This document shows, piece after piece, positions 17,564 through 27,091 of a stretch of 64,000 nt of DNA. Each line of letters starts with the position of its first letter. The stretch's first letter is position 1. The translations under genes were made by a program, and so were the position numbers. The notes under the pieces are model-generated. The model was given only the letters and a program-made list of their open reading frames with translations. It had not been told where the DNA came from and ran no database searches. The DNA comes from Salinisphaera sp. Q1T1-3. GTDB taxonomy: Bacteria; Pseudomonadota; Gammaproteobacteria; Nevskiales; Salinisphaeraceae. The stretch is from NCBI RefSeq assembly GCF_003602005.1, contig NZ_QZWD01000002.1:186001-250000 (forward strand), written 5' to 3'.

Positions 17564-18321
17564 ACTGGCGTGCCATCGCCACCATCTACGCCGCGGAAAT
17601 GGCGCGAACGTCGCGCACCCTGTTCCAGAGCGTGGTCAGCCCGATCATTTCCACGTCGCTGTATTTCGTCGTGTTCGGATCGGCCATCGGCTCACGGATC
17701 ACCGAAGTGCAGGGGGTGTCCTACGGCGCGTTCATCGTGCCGGGCCTGATCATGCTCTCGCTGATGACCCAGGGCATCTCCAATGCTTCGTTTGCGATCT
17801 ATTTCCCGAAATTCATCGGCACGATCTACGAGCTGCTGTCCGCGCCCATCTCTTTCGTCGAAGTCGTTACCAGCTACGTCGGCGCCGCCGCGACCAAGTC
17901 GGCCGCGCTCGGGCTGATCATTCTGGCGACCGCGGAACTGTTCGTGGACGTGCGGATCGCGCATCCGTTCTGGATGATCACGTTTCTGGCGCTGACCACC
18001 ATCACGTTCAGCCTGTTCGGTTTCATCATCGGCATCTGGGCAGACAACTTCGAAAAGCTCACCATCATTCCGTTGTTGATCGTCACGCCGTTGACCTTTC
18101 TCGGCGGCACGTTCTACTCGCTGGATATGCTGCCCCCGTTCTGGCAGAAGGTCACGCTGGCCAACCCCGTGGTCTATCTGGTCTCCGGTTTCCGCTGGAG
18201 CTTCTACGATACCGCCGATGTGAGCGTCGGCGTGAGTCTGGCGATGATCGGTGTGTTCCTGGCCGTGTGCATCGGTGTCGTGGCCTGGATCTTTCGGACC
18301 GGCTATCGTCTGAAGAACTAG
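17560..18321 (+). CDS. ABC-2 type permease (YadH-like)
   Basis: 253 residues, six predicted membrane helices. It starts in the ATGA overlap with the ATPase gene. The stretch [21 protein letters not shown], the [36 protein letters not shown] segment and [21 protein letters not shown] followed by [16 protein letters not shown] are hallmarks of the ABC-2 membrane family. Together with the preceding ATPase it makes a two-gene exporter; cargo is unknown, as for E. coli YadGH. Confidence 0.92.
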   Translation: MNWRAIATIYAAEMARTSRTLFQSVVSPIISTSLYFVVFGSAIGSRITEVQGVSYGAFIVPGLIMLSLMTQGISNASFAIYFPKFIGTIYELLSAPISFVEVVTSYVGAAATKSAALGLIILATAELFVDVRIAHPFWMITFLALTTITFSLFGFIIGIWADNFEKLTIIPLLIVTPLTFLGGTFYSLDMLPPFWQKVTLANPVVYLVSGFRWSFYDTADVSVGVSLAMIGVFLAVCIGVVAWIFRTGYRLKN

Positions 18322-18439
18322 GTGGGTAAATCCACCACATTATTCACGGATAGCCGTTTTAGCTTGTCCATGATGTCGGATGTCGGGCCGTCTCGGATGG
18401 CCTGATTTCCCCATCGTCGACCGACGGATCGAATTGTTG

Positions 18440-19636
18440 ATGTCGTACCCTGCCTCTTGGACAACCATACGCCGGGCACGACTCGGCACCACACTGGTAT
18501 TTCTTGGCAACGGGCTGGGCATCGGTGCCTGGTCGATCGAGATCGCCGAACTCAAGGCCCGGCTCGGGGCCACGGGCTTCGAGATGGGCGGGGCGCTGTT
18601 CGCGCTGGCTGTCGCAGCGTTAACCGGCATGGGAATCACGGGCCGGTTGGCACAACGCTACCCGGTGCATCGGTTGTGTCTGCTCGCGGCATTGGCGTTT
18701 GTGATCAGCGTGGCTTTGCCGGGGTTGGCCACCGGTATAGGCGGTCTGGCGATGTGGCTGGTCCTTTTCGGGGCCAGCAACGGCGCGCTCGATGTGACGA
18801 TGAATTCGCGCGCCAGCCTGATCGAGAGCACTTATGACACCCCGATCATGTCGTCGTTTCATGCGGCCTGGAGCCTGGGCGGCGGCATCGGTGCCGCACT
18901 GGCCGGCGGGCTGGTCGGATACGGTTGGCCACCGGCGCATGTGCTGGGGCTGGTAGCGGCGTTGATGCTGGTGCCCATGTGTTTCGCGGCCCGCGGCGGG
19001 GCCATGGGGGCCGGTGATGCATCCGATGAGACGGATCCGCAAAGCGTGCGCCGCGTTGCCTCTTGCGAAGGACGACGGTGGCCGCCCCGTCTGCTGGCGC
19101 TGTGTGTCATCGCATTCTGTGCGCTTCTGACCGAAGGCGCGCTGACCGATTGGATGAGTATCTATCTCAAGGACGCGCTGGGCCGGGACGCCGGCGCGTT
19201 CTCGATTGGTTTCGTTGCGTTCTCGGTCGGCATGTTCGTTGGCCGTCTGGCGGGTGATCGCGTTATCTCATGGCTGGGCAGGCGGCGCGTTGCCATGGCC
19301 GGGGCCAGCGGCGCCGCGGCGGCGCTGGCCGTGGTGCTGGCAGAGCCGTCCTTGATCAGCGCCGGCATCGGTTTCGTGGTCGTGGGACTGGGGCTCGCCA
19401 ATATCGTGCCGATCACGTTCAGTGTCGCCGGTGCGACGGCGCATGCGCGGCCGGCAGGCATCGCGATGGCCGCGACGACGGGCTATACGGGGCTGTTGAT
19501 CGGGCCGGTACTTATCGGCGGCATGACACACGCCTTCACTCTGGACCGCACGTTGTGGCTGCTCGTGGGCACGATGCTGCTGATGGCGGCTATCGGTGCC
19601 GGTGCGTTGCGGGTGCGAGGGAAACGCCCGAGCTGA
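18440..19636 (+). CDS. MFS transporter, YbjJ-like
   Basis: About 398 residues with twelve predicted helices: GTTLVFLGNGLGIGAWSIEIAELKARLG in helix 1, the loop 2-3 region with GRLAQRYPVHRL, ASNGALDVTMNSRASLIE, and a mid-protein cytoplasmic loop around ASDETDPQSVRR. The NGALDVTMN segment resembles the YbjJ-like group of the major facilitator superfamily. Substrate unknown. In-frame ATGs at 18380 and 18440; the second gives the usual short N-terminus. It stands alone just upstream of the inositol genes, without an RpiR-type palindrome in front, so it need not belong to that regulon. Confidence 0.8.
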   Translation: MSYPASWTTIRRARLGTTLVFLGNGLGIGAWSIEIAELKARLGATGFEMGGALFALAVAALTGMGITGRLAQRYPVHRLCLLAALAFVISVALPGLATGIGGLAMWLVLFGASNGALDVTMNSRASLIESTYDTPIMSSFHAAWSLGGGIGAALAGGLVGYGWPPAHVLGLVAALMLVPMCFAARGGAMGAGDASDETDPQSVRRVASCEGRRWPPRLLALCVIAFCALLTEGALTDWMSIYLKDALGRDAGAFSIGFVAFSVGMFVGRLAGDRVISWLGRRRVAMAGASGAAAALAVVLAEPSLISAGIGFVVVGLGLANIVPITFSVAGATAHARPAGIAMAATTGYTGLLIGPVLIGGMTHAFTLDRTLWLLVGTMLLMAAIGAGALRVRGKRPS

Positions 19637-19708
19637 GGGGCGCTCGCAACCGTCTGATGACGGATGCCGACTAAAGTATGAATCGAATAAATTGAAATAG
19701 AAAATAAT

Positions 19709-19722
19709 AGAAAATATGTTCT
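19709..19722. promoter_or_regulatory. IolR-type operator before iolB
   Basis: AGAAAATATGTTCT, a variant of the GGAA-N6-TTCC palindrome that recurs through this cluster, in the AT-rich promoter region 38 bp before iolB. GGAA-N6-TTCC is the site described for RpiR-type IolR in rhizobia. Confidence 0.55.
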
Positions 19723-19759
19723 ATTTTGATCATCGTTCATGAACCCATGAGAGAGCCCC

Positions 19760-20551
19760 ATGCAGTTACTGCTCAACCCCGTGCGCGACGCCGAACAGAC
19801 GCTGGATACGGCCAGTGCCGACAAGCCGCTCGACTATGTGCGATTCCGGCATCGCCAGCTGGCCGAAGGGGCGCGGTATGCCGATGACAGCGGTGATCAG
19901 GAGCTGTGCATCGTGATCCTGTCCGGCCGGGCCAACATCACGGCCGGTGACCAGCATTTCGAAAACATCGGCGAACGGATGAGCGTCTTCGAGCAGATAC
20001 CGCCTTACGCGGTCTATATGCCGAACGACACGGCATTCACGATCGAAGCGCTCACCGCTGTCGAGATCGGGATCTGCGGTGCGCCGGGGCACGGCGGCCA
20101 CCAGGTTCGTCTGATCAAGCCGGATGCGATCAAGCAATCGACGCGAGGCGAGGGGGCCAACGTACGCCACGTGCACGACATCCTGCCCGAGACGGAGCCG
20201 GCCGACAGCCTGCTCGTCGTCGAGGTCTATACGCCGGCCGGGAACTGGTCGAGTTACCCGCCCCACAAGCACGATGAAGACAACCTGCCGACCGAGTCAT
20301 TCCTGGAGGAAAGCTATTACCACCGACTCGATCCGGCGACCGGGTTCGGTTTCCAGCGCATCTATACCGACGATCGTTCAATAGACGAGTCGATGGCCTT
20401 CGGCGACGGTAGTTGTGTACTGGTGCCGCGTGGATATCACCCGGTCGGTGCGCCTTACGGCCATGATCTCTACTACCTGAATGTCATGGCCGGGCCCAAG
20501 CGTGAATGGAAGTTCACGACCGATCCCGATTTCGCGTGGCTCGTGAAATAG
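19760..20551 (+). CDS. iolB: 5-deoxy-glucuronate isomerase
   Basis: 263-residue bicupin. It converts 5-deoxy-D-glucuronate to 5-dehydro-2-deoxy-D-gluconate, the step between IolD and IolC in myo-inositol breakdown. Family marks: LDYVRFRHRQLAEGARY at the start, the metal-binding cupin line SYPPHKHDED with E and H ligands, the ESYYHRLDPATGFGFQRIYTDDRS strand block and VLVPRGYHPVGAPYGHDLYYLNVMAGP. It is the first gene of the inositol cluster and lies behind its own AT-rich promoter with a regulator site. Confidence 0.95.
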   Translation: MQLLLNPVRDAEQTLDTASADKPLDYVRFRHRQLAEGARYADDSGDQELCIVILSGRANITAGDQHFENIGERMSVFEQIPPYAVYMPNDTAFTIEALTAVEIGICGAPGHGGHQVRLIKPDAIKQSTRGEGANVRHVHDILPETEPADSLLVVEVYTPAGNWSSYPPHKHDEDNLPTESFLEESYYHRLDPATGFGFQRIYTDDRSIDESMAFGDGSCVLVPRGYHPVGAPYGHDLYYLNVMAGPKREWKFTTDPDFAWLVK

Positions 20552-20598
20552 CAGTAGAGGCGCCATGACGGCGCAAGCGTTCGGCAAGGAGAACGGCG

Positions 20599-20778
20599 AT
20601 GCGTGATATGACTGTGGAAACCGCTTTCGATACACGATCCGAAGCCAGCGAGCGCGCGAGCTGGGCGCTGGCCCACCCCGTGTGGTCGCGTATCGGTGCG
20701 CTGCTGGACCGTGCCGCCGTATTCTGTGGTACCCATGGCACGGGTTATGTGGCGCCGGTCCGCATCAACCAAGCGTAA
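20599..20778 (+). CDS. small protein of unknown function downstream of iolB
   Basis: 59 codons. The ATG at 20599 has AAGGAGA eight bases upstream, as good as any ribosome site in the cluster, and lies 47 bp after iolB. The product starts MRDMTVETAFDTRSEASERA, is acidic at first, then has an amphipathic ALAHPVWSRIGALLDRAAVF helix and ends GYVAPVRINQA. No signal peptide or membrane helix; I do not recognise a family. A 13-bp hairpin follows its stop by 21 bp, which would close an iolB-small-ORF transcript. Supported by ribosome site and context only. Confidence 0.5.
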   Translation: MRDMTVETAFDTRSEASERASWALAHPVWSRIGALLDRAAVFCGTHGTGYVAPVRINQA

Positions 20779-20799
20779 GACCGCTCTGGATCGCGACGG

Positions 20800-20831
20800 G
20801 GCCGATCAGGCATTCCGATGCCTGATCGGCC
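20800..20831 (+). terminator. 13-bp perfect hairpin
   Basis: GGCCGATCAGGCA (20800-20812) pairs perfectly with its complement at 20819-20831 over a 6-nt loop, just downstream of the small ORF. No T run follows, but the position fits the end of the iolB transcript. Confidence 0.6.
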
Positions 20832-21106
20832 CGGGTCGTCGACCCCGTCGGGCCTGAGCCCGACGCATCAGGACCGGCCGTTTGCGCGGCTGCTTCCGAC
20901 ACATGGCCGTTAATCGTTCGATTCGAGCATCACGCGGCCGCGGTGACGTCGTCGGCGCGTACCGATTGAAACAACCTGCCGATATCGTCAGCCGCCACGG
21001 CGCCGTCCGGCACGTTTGGCGGCAAACTGCACGCCGCCCACTAGCTCACGCTTTCTTCATTGATTGACGTCACGAAGTCGCCCGAGTCCGGCGCGTCGAA
21101 CGCCCC

Positions 21107-21417
21107 AGGGCGTGTCGAGGTTTCGAGGGAGTCCGCGCCAAGGGCGCCCTGAAATTGACGATGGGCGGCAAGACGAGGCGTCGTGCGCGCCGTGCCGCCA
21201 TGCTGCACCCGCGGGCTACAACGCTGGATTGCCGTCGTGTTCTTGATTTCGGGGCGCTTGTCCCGGAGGGTTGGGCCGCCCATAAAAAAGCGACGATTGG
21301 CGTCCGGCGGCGTTGCGAGCCTTGATCGTGGCACGCCACGACCGGCGACTCGCGCCTTGCAGGGCACACTACGGTCTCTCGACGAAAAGGCGCTCGAACG
21401 AAACCTCAACAGGCCCT
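21107..21417. mobile_element. MITE-like dispersed element, copy A (both ends)
   Basis: The left end AGGGCGTGTCGAGGTTTCG (21107-21125) and the complement of the right end at 21399-21417 (AGGGCCTGTTGAGGTTTCG) form 19-bp terminal inverted repeats with two mismatches, bounding 311 bp with no transposase. The right-hand 163 bp (21255-21417) are repeated at 31258-31421 and, inverted, at 33769-33931. An inner GTGGCACGCCAC-type palindrome is shared by all copies. Non-autonomous transposon relic or intergenic palindromic repeat. Confidence 0.6.
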
Positions 21418-21714
21418 TGGGGCGGACGCTGTTTGAGCCCAGCCCAGCCCAGCCCAGCCCGGCTCTGATACCGAATCGACGTCGTCCCGAGAACGCAGCC
21501 GCTATCGCGGCCAGCGCGGCCGATGAGCGACCTCACGCCATGGGTGTGTGTATCGCCCCGGTCCTCGGGCGCGCTGCGCGCCGGCTGAGCGGCGAATTCC
21601 TTCGGCAATACCGGGACGACCGGGTTTCTCATTCGCTCTGGTCACACGCGCGACAAGCGGCTGTGAGGACGCTCGACTAAAGTATGAAATAAAATATTTG
21701 TAAAAAATTAAAAC

Positions 21715-21728
21715 GGAAAATAAATTCT
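21715..21728. promoter_or_regulatory. IolR-type operator upstream of iolG
   Basis: GGAAAATAAATTCT, one base from the GGAA-N6-TTCC palindrome, in an AT-rich block that contrasts with the GC-rich surroundings, 275 bp before the iolG start. Confidence 0.6.
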
Positions 21729-22002
21729 AAAAGCAGAACGTCGTGATAGTGACGAGCCGAGAGGTTGGTGTGGCATGCGAGCTGATCGAAATCGTCCGCA
21801 CCGCCGATGTTCGAAGGGACAGGTGGCATATCGAATGATGCCGCGTGCTGCCAATCGGTAGTCTTTTCTACACGACAGACCCGTTTTAGGTCGCCGGACT
21901 CCGGGCCCGGTGATGCCAACGAATCAGACAATCGATATTGACGTCGCCGGTGCCCGGATACCCCGGGTATCGGCCGACAGGATGTCTTCAGGAGATCAAG
22001 CA

Positions 22003-23013
22003 ATGAGCGATCGCACCATGAATCTCGCCATCATCGGGGCGGGGCGTATCGCCCGGGTCCATGCCGCGGCAGCCCACGCGGATCCGCGTATTCACCTGCG
22101 TTGCGTCGCGGATATCGCCGCAGACGCCGCCGATCAGCTTGCCGCCGAGTACGGCGCGGTCCGCGGTGAGGTTGATGCGGTCTTCGACGACCCGGCGATC
22201 GACGCCGTGCTGATCGCCTCGTCCACTGCCACGCATGCCGATTTCCTCGAGCGGGCGGCGCGGGCCGGCAAGGCAGTGCTGTGTGAAAAACCGATCGCCC
22301 TGGATATCGAGCGCACGCGGGCCGCGGTGGATGTCGTCAACGCGAACCCGGTGGCCTGTGCGCTCGGTTTCAACCGTCGCCACGATGCACAGTTCCGCGC
22401 ACTCAAGTCGCAGCTCGATGCCGGGCGAATCGGTCGCCTGGAAACTCTGACCATCATCAGCCGGGACCCGGCACCGCCGCCGGCCGAATACGTCGGCACA
22501 TCGGGCGGCCTGTTCTTCGACATGATGATTCACGATCTGGACATGGCGCGCTGGTTGTTCGATGAGCCGATCGCGAGCGTCACGGCCGCCGGTTCGGTAC
22601 TCATCGACCCGGCGATCGGCGAGGCCGGTGACGTCGATACCGCGATGGTCACGCTCGTTACCGAATCGCAGCGCCTGTGTCATATCCAGAATTCGCGGCG
22701 CGCGGTCTATGGCTACGACCAGCGCATCGAGGCGTTCGGTAGCGGCGGCATGTTGCAGGCCGTCAACGAGACCGAAACCCGTCTTCGAACGACGACCGAA
22801 GCCGGGCAGACGGAAGAGACCCCGAAGCATTTCTTCCTGGAACGTTACGGGGCCGCCTATGCGCGGGAACTGAGCGATCTGTACGACGCGTGGTCGGGTG
22901 GCGCGCCGCCAACGGCGACGCATGCGGACGGCTACGAGGCGTTGCGACTGGCGGCGGCCGCGGCGCGCTCACTGGCCGAGAACCGCACGGTCGCGCTGAG
23001 TGAGATCGGTTGA
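22003..23013 (+). CDS. iolG: myo-inositol 2-dehydrogenase
   Basis: 336 residues of the Gfo/Idh/MocA family. NAD-binding motif AIIGAGRIARVHAAAA at the N-terminus; catalytic CEKPIALD with the conserved Lys; C-terminal substrate half with FFDMMIHDLDMARWLFDEP, where the Asp and His pair with the substrate. It oxidises myo-inositol to 2-keto-myo-inositol with NAD+, the first catabolic step. The ATG at 22003 is chosen because AGGAGA lies seven bases upstream and the NAD motif follows at once; an in-frame ATG at 21910 is upstream of that site. A second paralogue is at 29956. Confidence 0.9.
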   Translation: MSDRTMNLAIIGAGRIARVHAAAAHADPRIHLRCVADIAADAADQLAAEYGAVRGEVDAVFDDPAIDAVLIASSTATHADFLERAARAGKAVLCEKPIALDIERTRAAVDVVNANPVACALGFNRRHDAQFRALKSQLDAGRIGRLETLTIISRDPAPPPAEYVGTSGGLFFDMMIHDLDMARWLFDEPIASVTAAGSVLIDPAIGEAGDVDTAMVTLVTESQRLCHIQNSRRAVYGYDQRIEAFGSGGMLQAVNETETRLRTTTEAGQTEETPKHFFLERYGAAYARELSDLYDAWSGGAPPTATHADGYEALRLAAAAARSLAENRTVALSEIG

Positions 23014-23059
23014 ATGCCGAGAGCGGCCGACATACGCAATCGCTGGCCGGATACGCCAT

Positions 23060-23093
23060 GCGTGTCGGCCATCGCCGCGGTCGGCCGACACGC
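23060..23093 (+). terminator. hairpin after iolG
   Basis: GCGTGTCGGCC (23060-23070) pairs perfectly with GGCCGACACGC (23083-23093) over a 12-nt loop, 46 bp after the iolG stop. No T run. It suggests that iolC starts a separate transcript. Confidence 0.55.
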
Positions 23094-23218
23094 TGTCATG
23101 CCTGATCTGCGCGGACCGTGTCGTTATCGCGCGCCGTCGGCGCCGATGCGATCGGGGCAGGCAGCGCCGACTTTAGTCGGATTCTGATTGAAAAGAATTT
23201 TTCAAGACGGCAAAATTT

Positions 23219-23232
23219 GGAATAAATAATCT
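23219..23232. promoter_or_regulatory. degenerate IolR-type site before iolC
   Basis: GGAATAAATAATCT keeps the left GGAA half and part of the right half. Just upstream, TTGAAAAGAATTTTTCAA (about 23187-23204) is another AT-rich palindrome. Both lie within 100 bp of the iolC start in an AT-rich block like those at the other operators. Confidence 0.4.
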
Positions 23233-23279
23233 AAAAGGGAATGCGCTGAAGTGCGCGTTCCCGTGTTCGGGAGTCGCCG

Positions 23280-25226
23280 ATGCGTCACAAGTCACTCGAT
23301 CTGATCTGCCTCGGGCGGGCCGCGGTCGATCTGTATTCCCAGCAGATCGGGGCCCGTCTGGAGGATGTCTCCAGTTTCGCCAAGTATCTCGGCGGCAGCT
23401 CGGGCAATTGCGCCTATGGCAGCGCGCGCCTCGGCCTGGCCTCGGCGATGCTCACACGGGTCGGCAATGAGCAGTTCGGGCGGTTCGTGATCGAGGAATT
23501 CCAGCGCGCCGGGGTAGACACCTCGCACATGCCGGTCGACGAGACGCGCTTTACCGCACTGGCCATTCTGGCGATCAAGGATCGCGATACGTTTCCGTTG
23601 CTGTTCTATCGCAAGGACTGCGCGGATATGGCGATCTCGGCCGAGGACATCGACGCCGACTGGATTGCGAGCGCAAAGGCGCTGGCGATCACGGGCACGC
23701 ATCTGTCGACCGAGACCACGCAGGGGGCCTGCCGTGTCGCGCTGAACGCCGCCCGCGACAGCGGTGCCAAGCGGATTCTGGATATCGATTATCGCCCGGT
23801 GCTGTGGGGCCTGGCCGAACTCGGCGACGGTGAGACACGGTATGTCGACGACGCCGAGACCACGGCACATCTGCAGCGCTGGATCGGCGAGTTCGATCTG
23901 ATTGTCGGCACCGAGGAGGAATTCCATATCGCCGGCGGCACGACGGACACCGTCGCTGCGCTCAAGAAGGTGCGCGAGCTTTCCGATGCCGTGCTGGTCT
24001 GCAAGCTCGGTGCATTGGGCTGCACCATCTTCGATGGGCCGGTGGGCAACAGCGTCCATGACGGCGTACTCGTCGAGGGAGTCCAGGTCGACGTGCTCAA
24101 TGTGCTGGGCGCCGGCGATGCCTTCATCTCCGGTTTTCTGCGCGGCTATCTGCGCGGCGAGTCCTGGGAGACCTGCGCGACGTATGCCAACGCCTGCGGT
24201 GCGCTGGTCGTTTCCCGGCACGGCTGCGCGCCGGCCATGCCGACCGAGACCGAGCTGTTCGATTATCTGGCGCGCCGCGACGACGTGGCCCGCCCGGATC
24301 GCGATGCCCGCCTCAACGATCTGCATGCCAAGACGACGCGCCACCCGGCCGCCTGGGGGCCGATCTATGGCCTGGCCTTCGATCATCGGGTCCAGCTTTT
24401 CGACATGGTCGGCGAACTCGGCGTATCGGCCGATCGGCTGTCGCCGTTGAAGGAGCTTTTGGTCCGTGCGGCCGAGCAGGGGTTGGACAAAGCCGGCGTC
24501 GCCGGCACGCCGGCGGTGCTGTGTGACGATGTGATCGGTCAGGATGCGCTCAATGCGATGACCGGCCGCCGCTGGTGGATCGGGCGGCCGGTCGAACAGC
24601 CGGGTTCGCGCCCGCTACGTTTTCAGCACGGTGACGATATCGGCAGCCAGCTGATGACCTGGCCGGCGGAACACATCATCAAGTGTCTGGTGTTCTATCA
24701 TCCGGACGACGAGATCAACCTGCGTCTGGATCAGGAAGACAGGCTCCGGCAACTCGATGAAGCGCGCCGCGTCACCGGCCACGAACTGCTGATCGAAGTG
24801 ATTCCGCCGAAAGACATGACCGTCGACGATCACACCGTCGCGCGCAGTCTGCAGCGCATGTACCACCTCGGCCTGCGTCCGGACTGGTGGAAGCTGCCCC
24901 CCATGGGAACCGCAGCCTGGCAAGCCGTGCGCGAGGTCATCGAGCGCTACGACGCGCACTGTCGCGGCGTCGTGCTGCTCGGCCTCGATGCGCCGATGGA
25001 AGACGTCAAGGCCGGTTTTCGTGACGCCAGCGCATCGGATATCTGTCGCGGTTTCACGATCGGGCGCACCCTGTTCGCCGAACCCGCGCGGCGCTGGCTG
25101 GCCGGCGAGCTGGTCGACGCCGATTTCGTGGCCACGGTATCGGACAATTACGCCGAACTGATCCGCACCTGGCGACAGGCCGCGGGTGAATCGGACAACG
25201 CCGCGTTTGCCGGAGCATTGACATGA
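23280..25226 (+). CDS. iolC: bifunctional 5-dehydro-2-deoxygluconokinase / DUF2090 aldolase fusion
   Basis: 648 residues. Residues 1 to about 335 are a PfkB-type sugar kinase: LDLICLGRAAVDLYSQQIG, YLGGSSGNCAYGSARLG and the catalytic NVLGAGDAFISGFLRGYLRG (Asp base in GAGD). Residues about 345-640 are a DUF2090 domain (WGPIYGLAFDHRVQLFDMV ... FTIGRTLFAEPARRWL), the class that carries the aldolase step in many Proteobacteria. The protein would phosphorylate 5-dehydro-2-deoxygluconate and cleave the product to DHAP and malonate semialdehyde. That fits the absence of a separate iolJ in the window. It is coupled to iolD by an ATGA overlap. Confidence 0.93.
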   Translation: MRHKSLDLICLGRAAVDLYSQQIGARLEDVSSFAKYLGGSSGNCAYGSARLGLASAMLTRVGNEQFGRFVIEEFQRAGVDTSHMPVDETRFTALAILAIKDRDTFPLLFYRKDCADMAISAEDIDADWIASAKALAITGTHLSTETTQGACRVALNAARDSGAKRILDIDYRPVLWGLAELGDGETRYVDDAETTAHLQRWIGEFDLIVGTEEEFHIAGGTTDTVAALKKVRELSDAVLVCKLGALGCTIFDGPVGNSVHDGVLVEGVQVDVLNVLGAGDAFISGFLRGYLRGESWETCATYANACGALVVSRHGCAPAMPTETELFDYLARRDDVARPDRDARLNDLHAKTTRHPAAWGPIYGLAFDHRVQLFDMVGELGVSADRLSPLKELLVRAAEQGLDKAGVAGTPAVLCDDVIGQDALNAMTGRRWWIGRPVEQPGSRPLRFQHGDDIGSQLMTWPAEHIIKCLVFYHPDDEINLRLDQEDRLRQLDEARRVTGHELLIEVIPPKDMTVDDHTVARSLQRMYHLGLRPDWWKLPPMGTAAWQAVREVIERYDAHCRGVVLLGLDAPMEDVKAGFRDASASDICRGFTIGRTLFAEPARRWLAGELVDADFVATVSDNYAELIRTWRQAAGESDNAAFAGALT

Positions 25227-27091
25227 GTTCTGCCACGCCACAAGTCGAGACCGTCCGCCTGACGATGGCACAGGCGCTGGTGCGCCACCTCGCGGCCCAG
25301 TACATCGAAATCGATGGGCAACCCATGTCCCTGTTCGGGGGCTGTTTTGCGATCTTCGGCCACGGCAACGTGGCCGGCATGGGCGAGGCGCTGTACGACC
25401 AGCGCGACGTGTTTCCGACCTATCGCGCGCACAACGAGCAGGGCATGACGCATGCTGCCATCGCGTTCGCCAAGCAGCACCGGCGCCGGCGCATGATGGC
25501 CTGCACGACATCGATCGGGCCGGGCGCGCTCAACATGGTCACCGCCGCCGGGCTGGCCCATGCCAATCGTCTGCCGGTACTGCTGTTGCCCGGCGACACG
25601 TTCGCCACGCGTCAGCCGGATCCGGTGCTGCAACAGGTCGAGCACTACGGTGCGCCGTCGACGACGGTCAATGACGCCTTCATGCCGGTCTCGCGCTATT
25701 TCGATCGCATCAACCGGCCGGAACAACTCGTGACCAGTCTGCCGGCTGCGATTGCAACCCTGCTGGACCCGGTCGATTGCGGGCCGGCGACACTCGCGCT
25801 GCCGCAGGACGTGCAGGCCGAAGCCTACGATTTCCCTGTCTCGTTCTTCGAGCCGCGGGTGCATCGTATTCGCCGGCCGGGCCTCGACGAAGTCGAGCTC
25901 GCCGCGGCGGTCGAGATGTTGCGCGATGCCCGGCAGCCGCTGCTGATCGCCGGCGGCGGGGTGCTGTATTCCGACAATGCCGGCGAGCGTCTGGCAGCGT
26001 TCGCCGAAGCACACGGCGTCCCGGTGGCCGAAACCCAGGCGGGCAAGGGCAGTCTGCGTGCCGATCATCCGGCCAATGTCGGTGCGATCGGGGTGACCGG
26101 TTCGACGGCCGCGAACACTCTGGCCGAACAGGCCGACGTGATCATCGCTCTGGGCACGCGGCTGCAGGATTTCACGACCGGCTCGCGTGCGCTCTACATG
26201 GCACACGGGCCGCGCCTGCTGGGCATCAATGTTGCGCGCTTCGACGCCGCCAAGCACGGCGCGCAATCGCTCGTCGGCGATGCCGGGGTCGCGCTGACTG
26301 CCCTGAGCCAGGCGCTGGATGGCTGGCGCGCGGCGGATGCCTGGCAGCAACAGCGGACCGACCTGCGCCGCGACTGGCACGCGGTGGTCGAGCTGGTGAC
26401 CGCCGACGACGGCGCGGCACGCCCGGCTGACAGCCAGGTGCTGGGCGCCGTCAACCGCGCGGCCGGGAAGACCGGCACCGTGGTGTGCGCGGCCGGGGGC
26501 CTGCCCGGCGAACTGCACAAGCTGTACCAGGCCACGGGGCCGGGCAGCTATCACGTCGAATACGGCTTTTCCTGCATGGGCTATGAAATCGCCGGTGGGT
26601 TGGGCGTGAAGATGGCCGCCCCCGAGCGCGAGGTCTATGTCACCGTCGGTGACGGCAGCTATCTGATGCTCAATTCCGAGCTGGCCACCTCGGTCATGCT
26701 GGGACACAAGCTGATCGTGGTGTTGCTGGACAACCGCGGCTTCGGCTGTATCCATCGCCTGCAGGACGCCACCGTCGGCGTGGAGTTCAACAATCTGTTC
26801 AGCGGGTGCCGCACCGCGCCGGCCGGCGCCCCGGATATCGATTTCGCCGCCCATGCGAAAGCCCTGGGCTGCGAGGCCGAATGGGTGGACGGCATCGCCG
26901 GCCTGGAAGCCGCGCTCCAGCGAGCCCGGGCCGCCGACAAGACTTATCTCATCGCCCTCAAGACGGATGCCGACAAGGCCACCGCCGAAGGCGGCACCTG
27001 GTGGGATGTGCCTGTCGCCGAAGTTTCGAGTCGGGATGCGGTGGCCGAGCGGCGTGCCGGCTACGACGATCAGAAGCAACGCCAGCGCTAA
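25223..27091 (+). CDS. iolD: 3D-(3,5/4)-trihydroxycyclohexane-1,2-dione hydrolase
   Basis: 622-residue ThDP enzyme with the three-domain layout. The N-terminal pyrimidine-binding domain carries the catalytic Glu (YRAHNEQGMTHAAIAFAKQ). The middle Rossmann domain has PLLIAGGGVLYSDNAGERL. The C-terminal pyrophosphate domain has the Mg/ThDP motif GDGSYLMLNSELATSV ending in the DNRG segment. It hydrolytically opens the trihydroxycyclohexanedione ring to 5-deoxy-glucuronate. It starts in the ATGA overlap with iolC; a degenerate copy of the dispersed repeat begins right after its stop. Confidence 0.95.
   Translation: MSSATPQVETVRLTMAQALVRHLAAQYIEIDGQPMSLFGGCFAIFGHGNVAGMGEALYDQRDVFPTYRAHNEQGMTHAAIAFAKQHRRRRMMACTTSIGPGALNMVTAAGLAHANRLPVLLLPGDTFATRQPDPVLQQVEHYGAPSTTVNDAFMPVSRYFDRINRPEQLVTSLPAAIATLLDPVDCGPATLALPQDVQAEAYDFPVSFFEPRVHRIRRPGLDEVELAAAVEMLRDARQPLLIAGGGVLYSDNAGERLAAFAEAHGVPVAETQAGKGSLRADHPANVGAIGVTGSTAANTLAEQADVIIALGTRLQDFTTGSRALYMAHGPRLLGINVARFDAAKHGAQSLVGDAGVALTALSQALDGWRAADAWQQQRTDLRRDWHAVVELVTADDGAARPADSQVLGAVNRAAGKTGTVVCAAGGLPGELHKLYQATGPGSYHVEYGFSCMGYEIAGGLGVKMAAPEREVYVTVGDGSYLMLNSELATSVMLGHKLIVVLLDNRGFGCIHRLQDATVGVEFNNLFSGCRTAPAGAPDIDFAAHAKALGCEAEWVDGIAGLEAALQRARAADKTYLIALKTDADKATAEGGTWWDVPVAEVSSRDAVAERRAGYDDQKQRQR

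Larger units (their letters stand above)
20832..22002. other. long gap with dispersed element and iolG promoter
   Basis: About 1.17 kb without a credible gene. It holds the dispersed element at 21107-21417, a short CAGCC tandem repeat near 21438-21463, the AT-rich promoter zone 21680-21735 with an IolR-type site, and the leader of iolG. Open frames here are Arg/Pro-rich and overlap on both strands. Confidence 0.5.
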
